64,000 nucleotides of DNA, from assembly GCF_002744735.1 (NCBI RefSeq), contig NZ_KZ319339.1, positions 1,240,001-1,304,000 of the forward strand. Direction: 5' to 3'. A program made the position numbers and the translations under genes. Below the pieces are notes generated by a model that was not told the DNA's origin, did no database searches, and was given only the letters and a program-made list of their open reading frames with translations. This document shows, in pieces, positions 18,422-27,004 of this stretch (position 1 is the stretch's first letter; each line of letters starts with the position of its first letter). Source of the DNA: Marinobacter guineae. Lineage in GTDB: Bacteria; Pseudomonadota; Gammaproteobacteria; Pseudomonadales; Oleiphilaceae.

Positions 18422-19543
18422 TCATTCTTCAGAGGGCTCCTCGGTGAATGCACTGAGGTGAAACGCCTTGGCTTCCTCCACTGCCTCCAAACCACATTCT
18501 TTGGCCTCCGGGACTGCGCCGCCAGCCAGAACTTCGAGAACAGAGCGCACGCCATGAGACAGCGACTCCGTGTTATACCCGCCCTCCAGAACAAAGGCCA
18601 GCCGCCCCCCACACAGCCGATCTGCCAACGACTGCACAATGCCCGTCATGGCGCCAAAACCCTCGAAGGAAACATTCATCGCAAGATCATACCAATGCGT
18701 GTCGAAGCCTGCGGATACCAGAATCAGGTCCGGCTTGAAGTACTCTGCGGCCGGCACAAGGATCTCGTTGAAAGCCTTGAGGTAAGCGACATCACCGGCA
18801 CCGCCCGGCATGGGCACGTTCACTGTGGCGCCCTCGCCGAGCCCGGCCCCCACATCCTGCAGACTGCCGCTGCCCGGATAAAACGGTGAGGCCCGATGGA
18901 TATCGAAAAACATCACATGAGGATCTGCCCAGAAGATGTCCTGGGTGCCATTGCCGTGGTGGGCGTCCCAATCCACAATCAACACTCTCTTGCAATCAAG
19001 TTCGGCCAGAGCATGGGCGGCAGCAACGGCAACGTTGTTCAACAGGCAAAAGCCTCTGGCACGGACCGGTTCCGCATGGTGCCCGGGGGGCCGAACTAAC
19101 GCAAAGGCACTCCGGGTGCTGCCGGAAACCACAGCCTCCACAGCGGCAATAGCGGTACCCGCAGCCACCTCAGCAGCCTCAATGCTGCCGGGGGAAACCG
19201 CTGTGGTATCCACATCCAGCCAGGCATTCTTGTTGCGCAGGAGAAATAGATCATCCAGGAAAGACGTGGTGTGGACGCGGGCAAGCTGCTCCCGGGTGGC
19301 GACCTTGCCCGTGGCGAACCGGACGCCCTCAACCGGCTCGCGCTTCAGTAAATCCAGAATCGCATGAATGCGCCCGGGGTGTTCAGGGTATTTCCACTGA
19401 ACAGTCAAACCCGCAAGGATCGTACGAACCCGTTTGTCCAGGCGGCCTGGAAGAAAGGCCGCATTCACATCGGGGGCGTGATTGAGTACCCGTTCATCGT
19501 AAAATACGGTGACATCTCTTCTCTCAGTCACAGCAAGCTCCAT
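18422..19543 (-). CDS. Histone deacetylase family protein
   Basis: A 373-residue zinc-dependent deacetylase of the arginase/deacetylase fold. Catalytic motifs are intact: RPPGHHAE, then DWDAHHGNGTQDIF with the metal-binding aspartate and histidine, and LVSAGFDTHWYD with the second aspartate. Bacterial members deacetylate acetylpolyamines or related acetyl-amides; the substrate here cannot be assigned. The gene lies 31 bases upstream of the Omp85-like gene on the same strand, so the two may share a transcript. Confidence 0.93.
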   Translation of the reverse strand: MELAVTERRDVTVFYDERVLNHAPDVNAAFLPGRLDKRVRTILAGLTVQWKYPEHPGRIHAILDLLKREPVEGVRFATGKVATREQLARVHTTSFLDDLFLLRNKNAWLDVDTTAVSPGSIEAAEVAAGTAIAAVEAVVSGSTRSAFALVRPPGHHAEPVRARGFCLLNNVAVAAAHALAELDCKRVLIVDWDAHHGNGTQDIFWADPHVMFFDIHRASPFYPGSGSLQDVGAGLGEGATVNVPMPGGAGDVAYLKAFNEILVPAAEYFKPDLILVSAGFDTHWYDLAMNVSFEGFGAMTGIVQSLADRLCGGRLAFVLEGGYNTESLSHGVRSVLEVLAGGAVPEAKECGLEAVEEAKAFHLSAFTEEPSEE

Positions 19544-19645
19544 ATGCTTTTAATCAGAAGGCGTGCAGACTCCCTTATCTCGGAGCCGTGCCACTGCCAC
19601 AAGCATAGTCAAAGAAGCAGGTACCTGATAGTTGGAGCGCCCATA

Positions 19646-20506
19646 TTACCGCAGGCTCTGGAACGCGCCTTTGACATGGGATGCAAGGGCATCATTGAGC
19701 GGATTGGAGCCCCGGCGCACAAGTGCCAGCTGGTACATTCCAATCTCCGGTAAATTATCGCTGGCAATCTCTTTCAGAGGCGAGCGCACCAGGCTCTGGG
19801 GGAACGGTGCCACAGCCAGATCCGCCAGCATGGCGGCTTCCTGACCGGAGCAATGCTCACAGGTATAGGCAATTCGATAAGGCACCCCGGCTTTATCGAG
19901 CGCCCGCAGTGTCATCCGGCGCCAGGCGCAGCCTTCGTGTGCCATAGCAATCGGCAGCGGGGTACGCAAGAACGCCGAAGAGCCCTCCCGACCGGCCCAG
20001 ACCAACGGTTCTTCATGGACGACCTCGCCTCGATCGGGCCCTCTCTCGTCGGCCACTGTAACCAGGGTCATATCCAGCTCCCCGGCGTCCAGTCGGGCCA
20101 GGTTCTGTTTACTCGAGCCAACAACAACATCCACCAGCACCGCCGGGTAGGATCTCGCAAACTGCGCAAGCACCTCCGGAAGAATCCGGGTGCCAACATC
20201 ATCCGAGGTTCCGATACCCACCTTGCCCTCCAGCGTAGGGGCGATGAAATGCTGCACGGCCTCCTCATTCAAACGCAACAACCGGCGACTGTAATCGAGC
20301 AACACCTCACCTTCGGTGGTTAAAGTGACTTGCCGGGGCTGCCTTATAAACAATGTTTTACCGAGGTTATGTTCCAGCTGTTTGATTTGCATGCTCAATG
20401 CTGACGGCGTCCGATGCACCAGCTTTGCCGCACCGGTAAACGTGCCACACTCAGCAATGGCAACAAAGCTTCGGAGCACATCGTTATCAAGCAACGGTAT
20501 CTTCAC
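19646..20506 (-). CDS. LysR family regulator (LrhA-like)
   Basis: A 286-residue LysR-type regulator. The winged helix occupies residues about 6-65 (LDNDVLRSFVAIAECGTFTGAA, SALSMQIKQLE) and the effector-binding domain follows. The LLDNDVLRSFVAIAE opening and the CEHCSGQEAAMLADLAVAPFP segment resemble the LrhA/HexA branch, which governs motility and surface behaviour in enterobacteria. It is divergent from a DUF1127 gene across 190 bases, a pairing common for this branch. Confidence 0.9.
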   Translation of the reverse strand: MKIPLLDNDVLRSFVAIAECGTFTGAAKLVHRTPSALSMQIKQLEHNLGKTLFIRQPRQVTLTTEGEVLLDYSRRLLRLNEEAVQHFIAPTLEGKVGIGTSDDVGTRILPEVLAQFARSYPAVLVDVVVGSSKQNLARLDAGELDMTLVTVADERGPDRGEVVHEEPLVWAGREGSSAFLRTPLPIAMAHEGCAWRRMTLRALDKAGVPYRIAYTCEHCSGQEAAMLADLAVAPFPQSLVRSPLKEIASDNLPEIGMYQLALVRRGSNPLNDALASHVKGAFQSLR

Positions 20507-20696
20507 GGGGCAGCAACTCCTGGCCGGCTTATATAAACACTGACTTAAGCATAATTGAACGAATAGTTAAATTCTTTTCGTTTGATTGAAGCCATTGTAA
20601 CCCGCATCCTATGGGCCTTGGGCAAGCTTGAGCGATTAGAACGAAGTCTCCAAGCGAAGTGCTGCAAGCCATTCACCAACATCCAGGGGCGTAAAC

Positions 20697-20963
20697 ATGT
20701 TGAAGATTGCGGACCATCAATCAACCGCCGCCATGCAGCCAATAACGTCCTGGATGCAGAGTTATTCCAGGCGTCAGCAATTCCGCCGGATGGCTCAGTC
20801 GCTGCTGAAGGAACGAGACGATACGCTTTCGGATCTGGGCTATGACCGGCACGATCTGGAAGGCGCACTGCATCTGCCAATTCGAAAAGACGCACTGCAA
20901 TACATTGAGGCGCGCCGATCGACAAGGGCACATGAGGGCCGCCGGCGCAGGCTACCTGCCTAA
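20697..20963 (+). CDS. DUF1127 domain-containing small protein
   Basis: An 88-residue basic protein. Residues about 24-65 give the DUF1127 helix pair (ERDDTLSDLGYDRHDLEGALHLPI, with the LSDLG core). DUF1127 proteins are small, often RNA-linked regulators in alphaproteobacteria; in gammaproteobacteria they often sit opposite LrhA-like LysR genes, as here. AGGGG precedes the ATG. The 3' end overlaps that of the homocysteine methyltransferase gene on the other strand by four bases. Confidence 0.87.
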   Translation: MLKIADHQSTAAMQPITSWMQSYSRRQQFRRMAQSLLKERDDTLSDLGYDRHDLEGALHLPIRKDALQYIEARRSTRAHEGRRRRLPA

Positions 20964-21862
20964 CCGGCTAATTCTGAGAATCGCACCAATTTGAATTCGC
21001 CTGCCAGCACATCGGCCAAATGCCGAATGTGCTCAGGCGTAATCTCACAGCAACCACCAACGACACTGGCACCATCGTCTAACCACCGCTTTACCTGCGC
21101 AGCATAAGCCTTTGGGGAAATGTCCGGTCTTGCTTCCAGTTCATCCACTGAACCTCCGCCGGCCATGGGCTCAACCGTTTTGAACGCGTTGGCATAGCCC
21201 CCGACGCACGGGAACAGTTTCGCAAGCTCTGGCATGGTATGTGTCAGCACTTCGGGATCGCAGCAATTCAACATGACGGCTGTTGGCATGAAAGGCTCAA
21301 CGGCAGCGACTGCTTGCGCGAGGGTTTCTCCAGACCGGAGCTTGCCGTCAGTCTCTAGCCGGAAAGCCACACCGAACGGTTTGCCCTGTTCAATTGCGGC
21401 CGCACATGCAGCTCTCGCCTCCAGAATGTTGGTCATGGTTTCAATGAGGAAGACATCCGCCCGGGATTGCAGCATGGCCAACGTGGCATATTCCGCCTTC
21501 AGATCGTCAAAGGAACGGGCGGGCTGGCCTCGATAACTGCCAACCAGGGGTGGCAGGCAACCGGCGATATCAACGTCCGCACCAGTCATATCGATGGCGC
21601 GCTCCAAAATCTCAAACGCCGCCTGGTGAATCGCTTCTATCTCATCGTCAAGGCCTTCTCTGGCCAAACGAGTCGGAGTGGCCGCGTAGGTGTTCAATGT
21701 CAGTGTTCGCGCCCCTGCCCGGATAAAATCCACATGCACGTCAATGACAACCTCGGGCTGTTCCCGCATCACTGCCACTGACCAGAGCGGCGAACTGACA
21801 TTCATGGCCCTGCGATAGATTTCCTGGCCCAGGCCACCATCAAGAAGTGCAACAGGTTTCAT
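20960..21862 (-). CDS. Homocysteine S-methyltransferase family protein
   Basis: A 300-residue zinc-dependent methyltransferase of the MmuM/BHMT type. It opens with LLDGGLGQEIYRRA, and the zinc cysteines are visible as NCCDPEVL near residue 199 and GGCCEITPEHI near residue 270. The enzyme class makes methionine from homocysteine using S-methylmethionine or a betaine-type donor; the donor cannot be told from sequence. GAGGATT precedes the ATG. The short unknown gene at 21911-22234 lies 48 bases upstream on the same strand. Confidence 0.92.
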   Translation of the reverse strand: MKPVALLDGGLGQEIYRRAMNVSSPLWSVAVMREQPEVVIDVHVDFIRAGARTLTLNTYAATPTRLAREGLDDEIEAIHQAAFEILERAIDMTGADVDIAGCLPPLVGSYRGQPARSFDDLKAEYATLAMLQSRADVFLIETMTNILEARAACAAAIEQGKPFGVAFRLETDGKLRSGETLAQAVAAVEPFMPTAVMLNCCDPEVLTHTMPELAKLFPCVGGYANAFKTVEPMAGGGSVDELEARPDISPKAYAAQVKRWLDDGASVVGGCCEITPEHIRHLADVLAGEFKLVRFSELAG

Positions 21863-21910
21863 AGAATCCTCGTCAATCTCAGCCTGGCATCAGCCAGAGT
21901 CCTGCCTCGA

Positions 21911-22234
21911 TCAGCCAAAATAGTCCTGCATCCAGTCAAACAGCGTGCTGGCTGTCATGTCGCCAAGGGCCAACTGCTGGAAATCATTACCCACTTCATC
22001 CTCTATAGTCACAAACTGGTAAAGAAGAGTGCCGGGCTGCTCGTCGTGAAGAATAAGCGTGATACGCCGGCGGGTGCGAAGGCAGTCAATAGTCATCACA
22101 TCAGCTGGTATACCGGCATCACGCATGCCTTGGCGAACCTCCACAACCGGATTGATGTGCTGGTGGGCGGCCTGAATGCGGGCGTGGGCATCGCTGGCAA
22201 GGTTAGACAGGGTCTTGAGAGGATCTTCAGGCAT
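21911..22234 (-). CDS. Hypothetical protein
   Basis: A 107-residue soluble acidic protein I cannot place in a family. It has no signal peptide or membrane segment. The middle reads as a beta-rich core (DVMTIDCLRTRRRITLILHDEQPGTLLYQFV) preceded by a histidine-bearing helix. It lies between a LysR gene and the homocysteine methyltransferase on the same strand, with plausible coding character and no competing frame. Confidence 0.7.
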   Translation of the reverse strand: MPEDPLKTLSNLASDAHARIQAAHQHINPVVEVRQGMRDAGIPADVMTIDCLRTRRRITLILHDEQPGTLLYQFVTIEDEVGNDFQQLALGDMTASTLFDWMQDYFG

Positions 22235-22395
22235 TGGGACCGGCTCGCTCTTAGGCTGTGTGATTGGCGATGATTACCATGGTAGCCCAATCGTGGGCGA
22301 CCATGAAAAGACTGCCCTTTACATTTCTGATGAGATCATCACTACCAACGGCTCCGAGCAGGCGATTTCCCTCCTTGCGAATGTTTTCGGCCTGT

Positions 22396-23298
22396 TCAAC
22401 CTGCAGAATCGAAGTACTCAGCAAGCTCGTCTACAAGAAAATCAAACACGGTCCGAACCCTGAGGTTCATTCTGAGTTCCCTGTGAGCGACGAGCCAGAC
22501 ATCACCGGTAAAGACATGGCCCGGGAAAACCCTCTCAATACCGGGCTCGGCGTCCCCCAACTCTATCGGGACCATCCCGATTCCCATACCCGCCCTGGTC
22601 ATCTCCCAGTGCACGAGATGGCTATCAGTTCTGGCGGTGAAACTTGCCTCTGTCAGCTTTAACCCTTGGGCGGCTAATGCACCCATGTAGGCTTCATTGT
22701 TTGAAACAAACCCGATAAACCGGGCCTCGCTGAGATGCTCCTGGACCGGTCGCGGGATTGACGCCAGTAAATCGGAATCCGCATACAGGGTTGCCTCAAA
22801 GGTTCCGACCTTGCGCGCAATAAGGTCCGGTTCCGATGGCCGGAAATTTCGGACTGCAATGTCGGCGGCACGACGTCGAAGGTCGCTGGCTTCGTTAGAG
22901 GCGACCAGGCTGACTCGAATGCCCGGATATCTGCGTTGGAGTTTTTTAAGAATAGGAGGCAGAGCGAAAGCGGCGGTAATCTCAGAGGCTGATACAGTGA
23001 TATCGCCCTCGATGGAAGTGGCGCGGCCGGTGGCGGCAAGCGAGAAACTGCTCGCGGCCTCGCCCATTGCCTGAACATAGCAAAGCAATTCCAGACCATT
23101 CTGTGTTAACTCCAACCCCCGACCTCCACGTTCGAAAAGGGCTGTGGACAGCTCCTCTTCCAACGCCGAGACCTGCCTGCTCAGGGTCGGCTGAGAAATC
23201 CCCAGCGCCTTTGCAGCAGCAGATAAAGAACCTTCCTCGGCAGTCACAAGGAATGCCCGCGCTCGGTTCCAGTCGAATTTAACAGATCGCCAATTCAT
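22396..23298 (-). CDS. LysR family transcriptional regulator
   Basis: A 300-residue regulator with the N-terminal winged helix (RARAFLVTAEEGSLSAAAKALGISQPTLSRQVSALE) and a LysR substrate domain (GDITVSASEITAAFALPPILKKLQRRYPGIRVSL). It belongs to the broad group that regulates a neighbouring gene. The methyltransferase gene at 23403 is divergent across 104 bases and is the obvious candidate target. Its effector is unknown. Confidence 0.92.
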   Translation of the reverse strand: MNWRSVKFDWNRARAFLVTAEEGSLSAAAKALGISQPTLSRQVSALEEELSTALFERGGRGLELTQNGLELLCYVQAMGEAASSFSLAATGRATSIEGDITVSASEITAAFALPPILKKLQRRYPGIRVSLVASNEASDLRRRAADIAVRNFRPSEPDLIARKVGTFEATLYADSDLLASIPRPVQEHLSEARFIGFVSNNEAYMGALAAQGLKLTEASFTARTDSHLVHWEMTRAGMGIGMVPIELGDAEPGIERVFPGHVFTGDVWLVAHRELRMNLRVRTVFDFLVDELAEYFDSAG

Positions 23299-23402
23299 TC
23301 ATTTATGCATATCATGGATGCGGATATGGCGATACTACCAACAGAATTGCAGAGATAGAATGGCCTCTAGTGAATTAAAGCAGCCAGCACAGAGGTAATC
23401 CC

Positions 23403-24029
23403 ATGAGTTCGTCTGTCAATTTCTGGAACCGTAGCGCTGCGCGTTACGCCAGACGCCCAATCGCGGACCAGAACGCCTATTTGAAGAAGATCGACCTCAC
23501 CCAAAATTACTTTCATTCAGAAATGGATGTCCTGGAGTTCGGTTGCGGTACCGGCTCGACAGCACTGATCCACGCACCCAAAGTCCGGAGCTATCTCGCA
23601 ACCGACGCTTCTGCGCGGATGATTGAGATTGCCCGGGAAAGATTGGCAAAAAAACACGCTGACAATCTCACTTTCCAGGTTGCCTCCATTGATGACTTGC
23701 AACAACGGCAGCAGACATTCGACGCCGTATTGGGTTTAAACATCCTGCACCTCCTCCGCGACCCAAAATCTGCCATCGAGAAGGTCTTCGGCATGCTAAA
23801 ACCCGGCGGTGTGTTTATCAGCAACACCGCTTGCCTGCAGGATACCCGGGCACACTTGAAACCCGTCGCTCTGGTCGCGAGCCTGCTACGGGTCGCACCC
23901 TACGTGAAGTTTCTATCCCGAAAGGAACTGGAAACCAATCTTGAGAGTGTGGGATTCCAGATCCAGTACCGCTGGGTACCAGAGAACTCCAGAGACGTAT
24001 ATTTTCTGATCGCCACTAAACCAACCTAA
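23403..24029 (+). CDS. Class I SAM-dependent methyltransferase
   Basis: A 208-residue soluble methyltransferase. Motif I is MDVLEFGCGTGSTAL near residue 42, motif II ends LATDASARMIEIA, and motif IV is DAVLGLNILHLLRDP. The layout fits methyltransferase types 11/12 acting on a small molecule; the target is unknown. An AGAGG sits ahead of the ATG. Divergent from the LysR gene on its left, which may control it. Confidence 0.9.
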   Translation: MSSSVNFWNRSAARYARRPIADQNAYLKKIDLTQNYFHSEMDVLEFGCGTGSTALIHAPKVRSYLATDASARMIEIARERLAKKHADNLTFQVASIDDLQQRQQTFDAVLGLNILHLLRDPKSAIEKVFGMLKPGGVFISNTACLQDTRAHLKPVALVASLLRVAPYVKFLSRKELETNLESVGFQIQYRWVPENSRDVYFLIATKPT

Positions 24030-24064
24030 AATCGAGCCATCAGAAAAAAGGGTGGTTGCAACCA

Positions 24065-24289
24065 ATGAAAGGAACTCTGCTTATACTGATGTTTTTTGCA
24101 GTTACTACTGGATGCAGCAACAGAGCAGTCTATGACAACGTGCGCATCCACCAACGTAACGAGTGCGCAAATGAACCGCCTTCGACCTACTTTGAATGTA
24201 TTGAACGTGCGCACAAGTCGTATGAGGAATACGAACGAGAAAGAAAAGAGGTGTTGGAAAAGGCGGAATCTGATGTCAAGCTTCCATAG
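24065..24289 (+). CDS. Small predicted lipoprotein
   Basis: A 74-residue protein with the N-terminus MKGTLLILMFFAVTTGCSN, a lipoprotein signal with the lipobox cysteine at residue 17. The mature part is charged, contains two further cysteines (NECANE, FECIER) and ends in a probable helix (YEEYERERKEVLEKAE). The ATG at 24065 is preferred to an in-frame TTG nine bases upstream. Function unknown; 46 bases separate it from the DUF3185 gene. Confidence 0.72.
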   Translation: MKGTLLILMFFAVTTGCSNRAVYDNVRIHQRNECANEPPSTYFECIERAHKSYEEYERERKEVLEKAESDVKLP

Positions 24290-24335
24290 ACTATCAGAAT
24301 GTTGCGCACATCTGCGCATTACAGGGAATAATCTA

Positions 24336-24539
24336 ATGGCAAGCTCAAAACTAATCGGTATCGTCCTACTCGTAGTGGGCATCGCCCTACTCTACTTTGG
24401 ATACCAATCAACACAGTCCCTCGGCGACCAGTTGACCGAGACAGTCACCGGCCGCTTTACAGATAACACCATGTGGTACCTGATTGGCGGTGCTGCCGCA
24501 GTTGCAGCCGGTGCTTTTCTGGCATTTTTCAGAAAATAA
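24336..24539 (+). CDS. DUF3185 family small membrane protein
   Basis: A 67-residue protein with two membrane segments: KLIGIVLLVVGIALLYFGY and MWYLIGGAAAVAAGAFLAFF, joined by a loop with QSLGDQLTETVTGRFTDN. This is the DUF3185 arrangement. A longer in-frame reading starting at 24096 runs across the lipoprotein gene in another frame and is not credible. Function unknown. Confidence 0.85.
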   Translation: MASSKLIGIVLLVVGIALLYFGYQSTQSLGDQLTETVTGRFTDNTMWYLIGGAAAVAAGAFLAFFRK

Positions 24540-24568
24540 AGTGGCTCCGCCCTTCCGACAGGGCAATG

Positions 24569-24970
24569 CTAGTCTCGGCGTCGCCTGGGCCTGACCAGAT
24601 ACCAACTGGCCAGGACCAGCGCCCCAAACACCGTATAGACCAGAATAAATACCCAGTCCGGTGCGCTGTAATACAGGATGGATTGCAGCCAGTGCTGGAT
24701 GAATGATCCCTCGTAGCCTGCTTCACCCGCCTTCGCGCGAAGCGCCATCTCCCAAGCTGTTAACGGGCAAAGCACGCCCAGCCAGGATTGAAGAACGACG
24801 ATACCGATAACACTCAGGTGGCTTAGCCGGAACCAGAAATTGCGCACCCACTGCCATCCAAGGAAGTGACCAACGAAAGTTGCCACCAATCCCAGAATAA
24901 CGAAAGCCACCAGCATCGTGTGCAAGACCAGCAACAGGTCCGCGAATACCAGGAACCACCGCATTTCCAT
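24569..24970 (-). CDS. DUF2784 family membrane protein
   Basis: A 133-residue protein with four membrane segments. The conserved family features are present: the opening FADLLLVLHTMLVAFVILG, the cysteine-bearing VLQSWLGVLCPLTAWE after the second segment, and FIQHWLQSILYY. A GTG two codons upstream is an alternative start. Function unknown. It lies downstream of the XRE regulator gene on the same strand, with 36 bases between. Confidence 0.87.
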   Translation of the reverse strand: MEMRWFLVFADLLLVLHTMLVAFVILGLVATFVGHFLGWQWVRNFWFRLSHLSVIGIVVLQSWLGVLCPLTAWEMALRAKAGEAGYEGSFIQHWLQSILYYSAPDWVFILVYTVFGALVLASWYLVRPRRRRD

Positions 24971-25006
24971 CGTCACCCCCCGTATTCTGCCCCCTTGCTG
25001 ACAGAG

Positions 25007-25816
25007 CTACCCGAGCTTCGCGAAAAACAAGCGTGCACTCTCGTTGGCGGGAAAGATCATCTCAACCCTCAACTCGGACAGAAACACATCGTTCACCGGA
25101 CCAAAGCGTGCAATCATCGTGGTGGTTTCGAGGATTTCATCACCCATGTTCAGGCGCGTGCGAATGGAAGGGCTGTCTGGCAGACTTTCCGGCTTCGGTA
25201 TTTCGCGTAACAGTTCCTGAATTTCCAGAATCAGTGCTTGCATTCGCTCATCCCCCTGATAACGGGAAGCATCACTCAACAGGTGCTCATAAGCTGCCCA
25301 CGCCACTTCATCCCAGTTGTCTACCACTGCTTTCCATTTGGGCGAGGAGAGATACGCCTGATACAGGTTAACCGGTTCGTCAGCTTTCAGTTCCGGGAAC
25401 ATCATGAACGCCGTCGCGTTGCCATCCACCACATCGCCCCAACGATTTAGCACCAGAGCAGGGTATGGCTGGTGGTTGGTGATCAGTTCACGAATGGCCG
25501 CCCGATACACCTCCAGCTGATCACTCTCGTAGTCTTCCTCAAAATAGGCGGCCGGCAACCCGGCCGCCATCAACAGCTCGTTACGTTCCCGTAGGGGAAT
25601 ATCGAGCGTCTCCGCCAACCGCAGTACCAGATCCCGCTTTGGTCGTGAACGGCCAGTTTCGATAAACGACAAGTGGCGCGGCGAAAGCTCTGCCTCCACC
25701 GCCAACTCAAGCTGGCTCAATCTTTTCTGGTTTCTCCAGAACCGCAGCTTATGGCCAAAAGCACTGTGTTCTGTGATCTCGCTGCCCTGGTCTATCGACC
25801 TATTTTCAACGGTCAT
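25007..25816 (-). CDS. XRE-type regulator with MmyB-like ligand domain
   Basis: A 269-residue regulator. Residues about 20-80 form a Cro/C1 helix-turn-helix (KLRFWRNQKRLSQLELAVEAELSPRHLSFIETGRSRP), and the rest matches the MmyB-like ligand-binding domain, a PAS-like fold suggested to bind fatty acids or similar hydrophobic molecules. The DUF2834 gene is divergent across 107 bases and the DUF2784 gene follows on the same strand; either could be its target. Confidence 0.9.
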   Translation of the reverse strand: MTVENRSIDQGSEITEHSAFGHKLRFWRNQKRLSQLELAVEAELSPRHLSFIETGRSRPKRDLVLRLAETLDIPLRERNELLMAAGLPAAYFEEDYESDQLEVYRAAIRELITNHQPYPALVLNRWGDVVDGNATAFMMFPELKADEPVNLYQAYLSSPKWKAVVDNWDEVAWAAYEHLLSDASRYQGDERMQALILEIQELLREIPKPESLPDSPSIRTRLNMGDEILETTTMIARFGPVNDVFLSELRVEMIFPANESARLFFAKLG

Positions 25817-25923
25817 TTATCCGCCCTTTACCTTTTCGGGAAGTGCGCCAGAAATCTCATCGGCGCATGCTCATACTCAGAGCATAACCAATTCTGAACA
25901 TCAACGTGCAGAGGCAATCCACA

Positions 25924-26271
25924 ATGCATATTTTCCGAATCGCGCCCGTTTTATTTCTCGCATTCACAAGCTTCACGCTCTGGGTGCTGGCTACCTCGGA
26001 GCAGAATTTCTGGCTATGGTTTCTAAGCCTGTTTACCGAGAGGGAATCACTTCAGGTCGTTCTGGATCTGGGAATTGCCCTGTTGCTGCTTATGTATCTG
26101 CTGTACCGGGATCATGTTGCCCGGGGCGGCAGCGCCAAAAGCTTTATCCCCTTTCTGGTTGCCCTGCCGTTGCTCGGCGTCATCTCGCCACTGGCCTATC
26201 TCACAGCCAGAGCACTGAAGCCAGACTGGATGCTCATGACAAGCGATGGTCGGTCCCTTACCGAACGCTAG
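25924..26271 (+). CDS. DUF2834 domain-containing membrane protein
   Basis: A 115-residue protein with three membrane segments (ILE/LEU-rich N-terminal segment, VVLDLGIALLLLMYLLY, FLVALPLLGVISPLAYL). The pattern of a first helix, then a DLGI...YRDHVARG loop, then a third helix is that of DUF2834. The ATG at 25924 follows an AGAGGCAA; an in-frame GTG at 25906 is possible but less convincing. It is the last intact gene before the decayed region. Confidence 0.8.
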   Translation: MHIFRIAPVLFLAFTSFTLWVLATSEQNFWLWFLSLFTERESLQVVLDLGIALLLLMYLLYRDHVARGGSAKSFIPFLVALPLLGVISPLAYLTARALKPDWMLMTSDGRSLTER

Positions 26272-26299
26272 ACGGCAAGGCCCGTTTCAGAGCCGGACC

Positions 26300-26318
26300 G
26301 AAGCCCTTCATGGGCTTC
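26300..26318. terminator. Hairpin between convergent genes
   Basis: GAAGCCC and GGGCTTC form a perfect 7-bp stem with a 5-base loop, between the 3' end of the DUF2834 gene and the 3' end of the quinone reductase remnant. There is no clear T-tract on either side, so efficiency is uncertain. Confidence 0.4.
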
Positions 26319-26339
26319 CTGGACACCACTGCTCGAAAT

Positions 26340-26775
26340 TCAAAGCCGCCACCGCATTGAATGGTTCTGCCTGAGCCCCCCTTCCCCATCCCAATCGTCC
26401 CAACCGGCAAGCGGAATCGGGGGCTCGCAGGAAAGCGTGGGTATCCGCTCCGCCCCGGCGGTTTTGTTCTGCGCCAGTCGCTTTCTGAACGCGCCCTCGC
26501 CCTGATACCTAATACCGCCGCCTTGCACGCCATAGCTAACCTGGGGCGCCAGCACATCGAAACCTACGTAATAGAGCGAAGCGTGCATCGGCCATAACCA
26601 GTGCACCATATTCCCAGCTCGACCGAAGGGCATGAACGCCTGTTCAGGGGGAGCCTGCAGTCACAGAGCATATCGCCGTCTTGCCCTGAAAATGGCCCCG
26701 GTTGTAACGCCGGCTGCCGGAATCAAGCCCGCCATATACAAGCACCCGGTCAAACCAGCCCTTCAATATTGCAGG
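26340..26775 (-). pseudogene. NAD(P)H quinone oxidoreductase remnant (flavodoxin-like fold, C-terminal half)
   Basis: Read leftward from 26775, one frame gives PAILKGWFDRVLVYGGLD, then GHFQGKTAICSVTAG, both signatures of the Flavodoxin_2 family (MdaB/NQO type). Near 26645-26655 the frame must shift, after which FMPFGRAGNMVHWLWP, LYYVGFDVLAPQVSYG and PPIPLAGWDDWD-like sequence complete the normal C-terminus up to the stop at 26340. About the first 90-100 residues, including the start and FMN phosphate loop, are absent. So this is a truncated and frameshifted gene. It abuts a LysR remnant in the opposite direction. Confidence 0.8.
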
Positions 26776-26991
26776 CTGGGCATGCAAACGGCGGTGCGCC
26801 ATGGGCCGGGCTTGGCGGTGCTGCCCTGTTATCTCGGGGATTCAGACCCCGAACTCATGCGGTTGACAGACCCCTTGCCGGAACTGGCCTTTCCGCTCTG
26901 GCCGCTCACCCACCCGGATCTGAGACGCGTCAGCCGGATCAGGGTATTCACGCAAGACATTGGAGAGTACATTCGACAAAGACTTGGATGA
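26776..26991 (+). pseudogene. LysR regulator remnant (C-terminal end only)
   Basis: From about 26776 rightward the frame reads LGMQTAVRHGPGLAVLPCYL, then LMRLTDPLPELAFPLWPLTH and PDLRRVSRIRVFTQDIGEYI, the classic C-terminal end of a LysR effector domain, with a proper stop at 26991. The DNA-binding domain and most of the effector domain are missing. An in-frame ATG at 26632 lies inside sequence belonging to the opposite-strand quinone reductase remnant, so it is not a genuine start. Confidence 0.8.
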
Positions 26992-27004
26992 GAGGAAGCG
27001 ACCT

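Noticed and set aside
24096..24335. Upstream extension of the DUF3185 frame over the lipoprotein gene
   Set aside because: Another frame of the lipoprotein gene; the extension has no membrane or family features and the ATG at 24336 fits the family.
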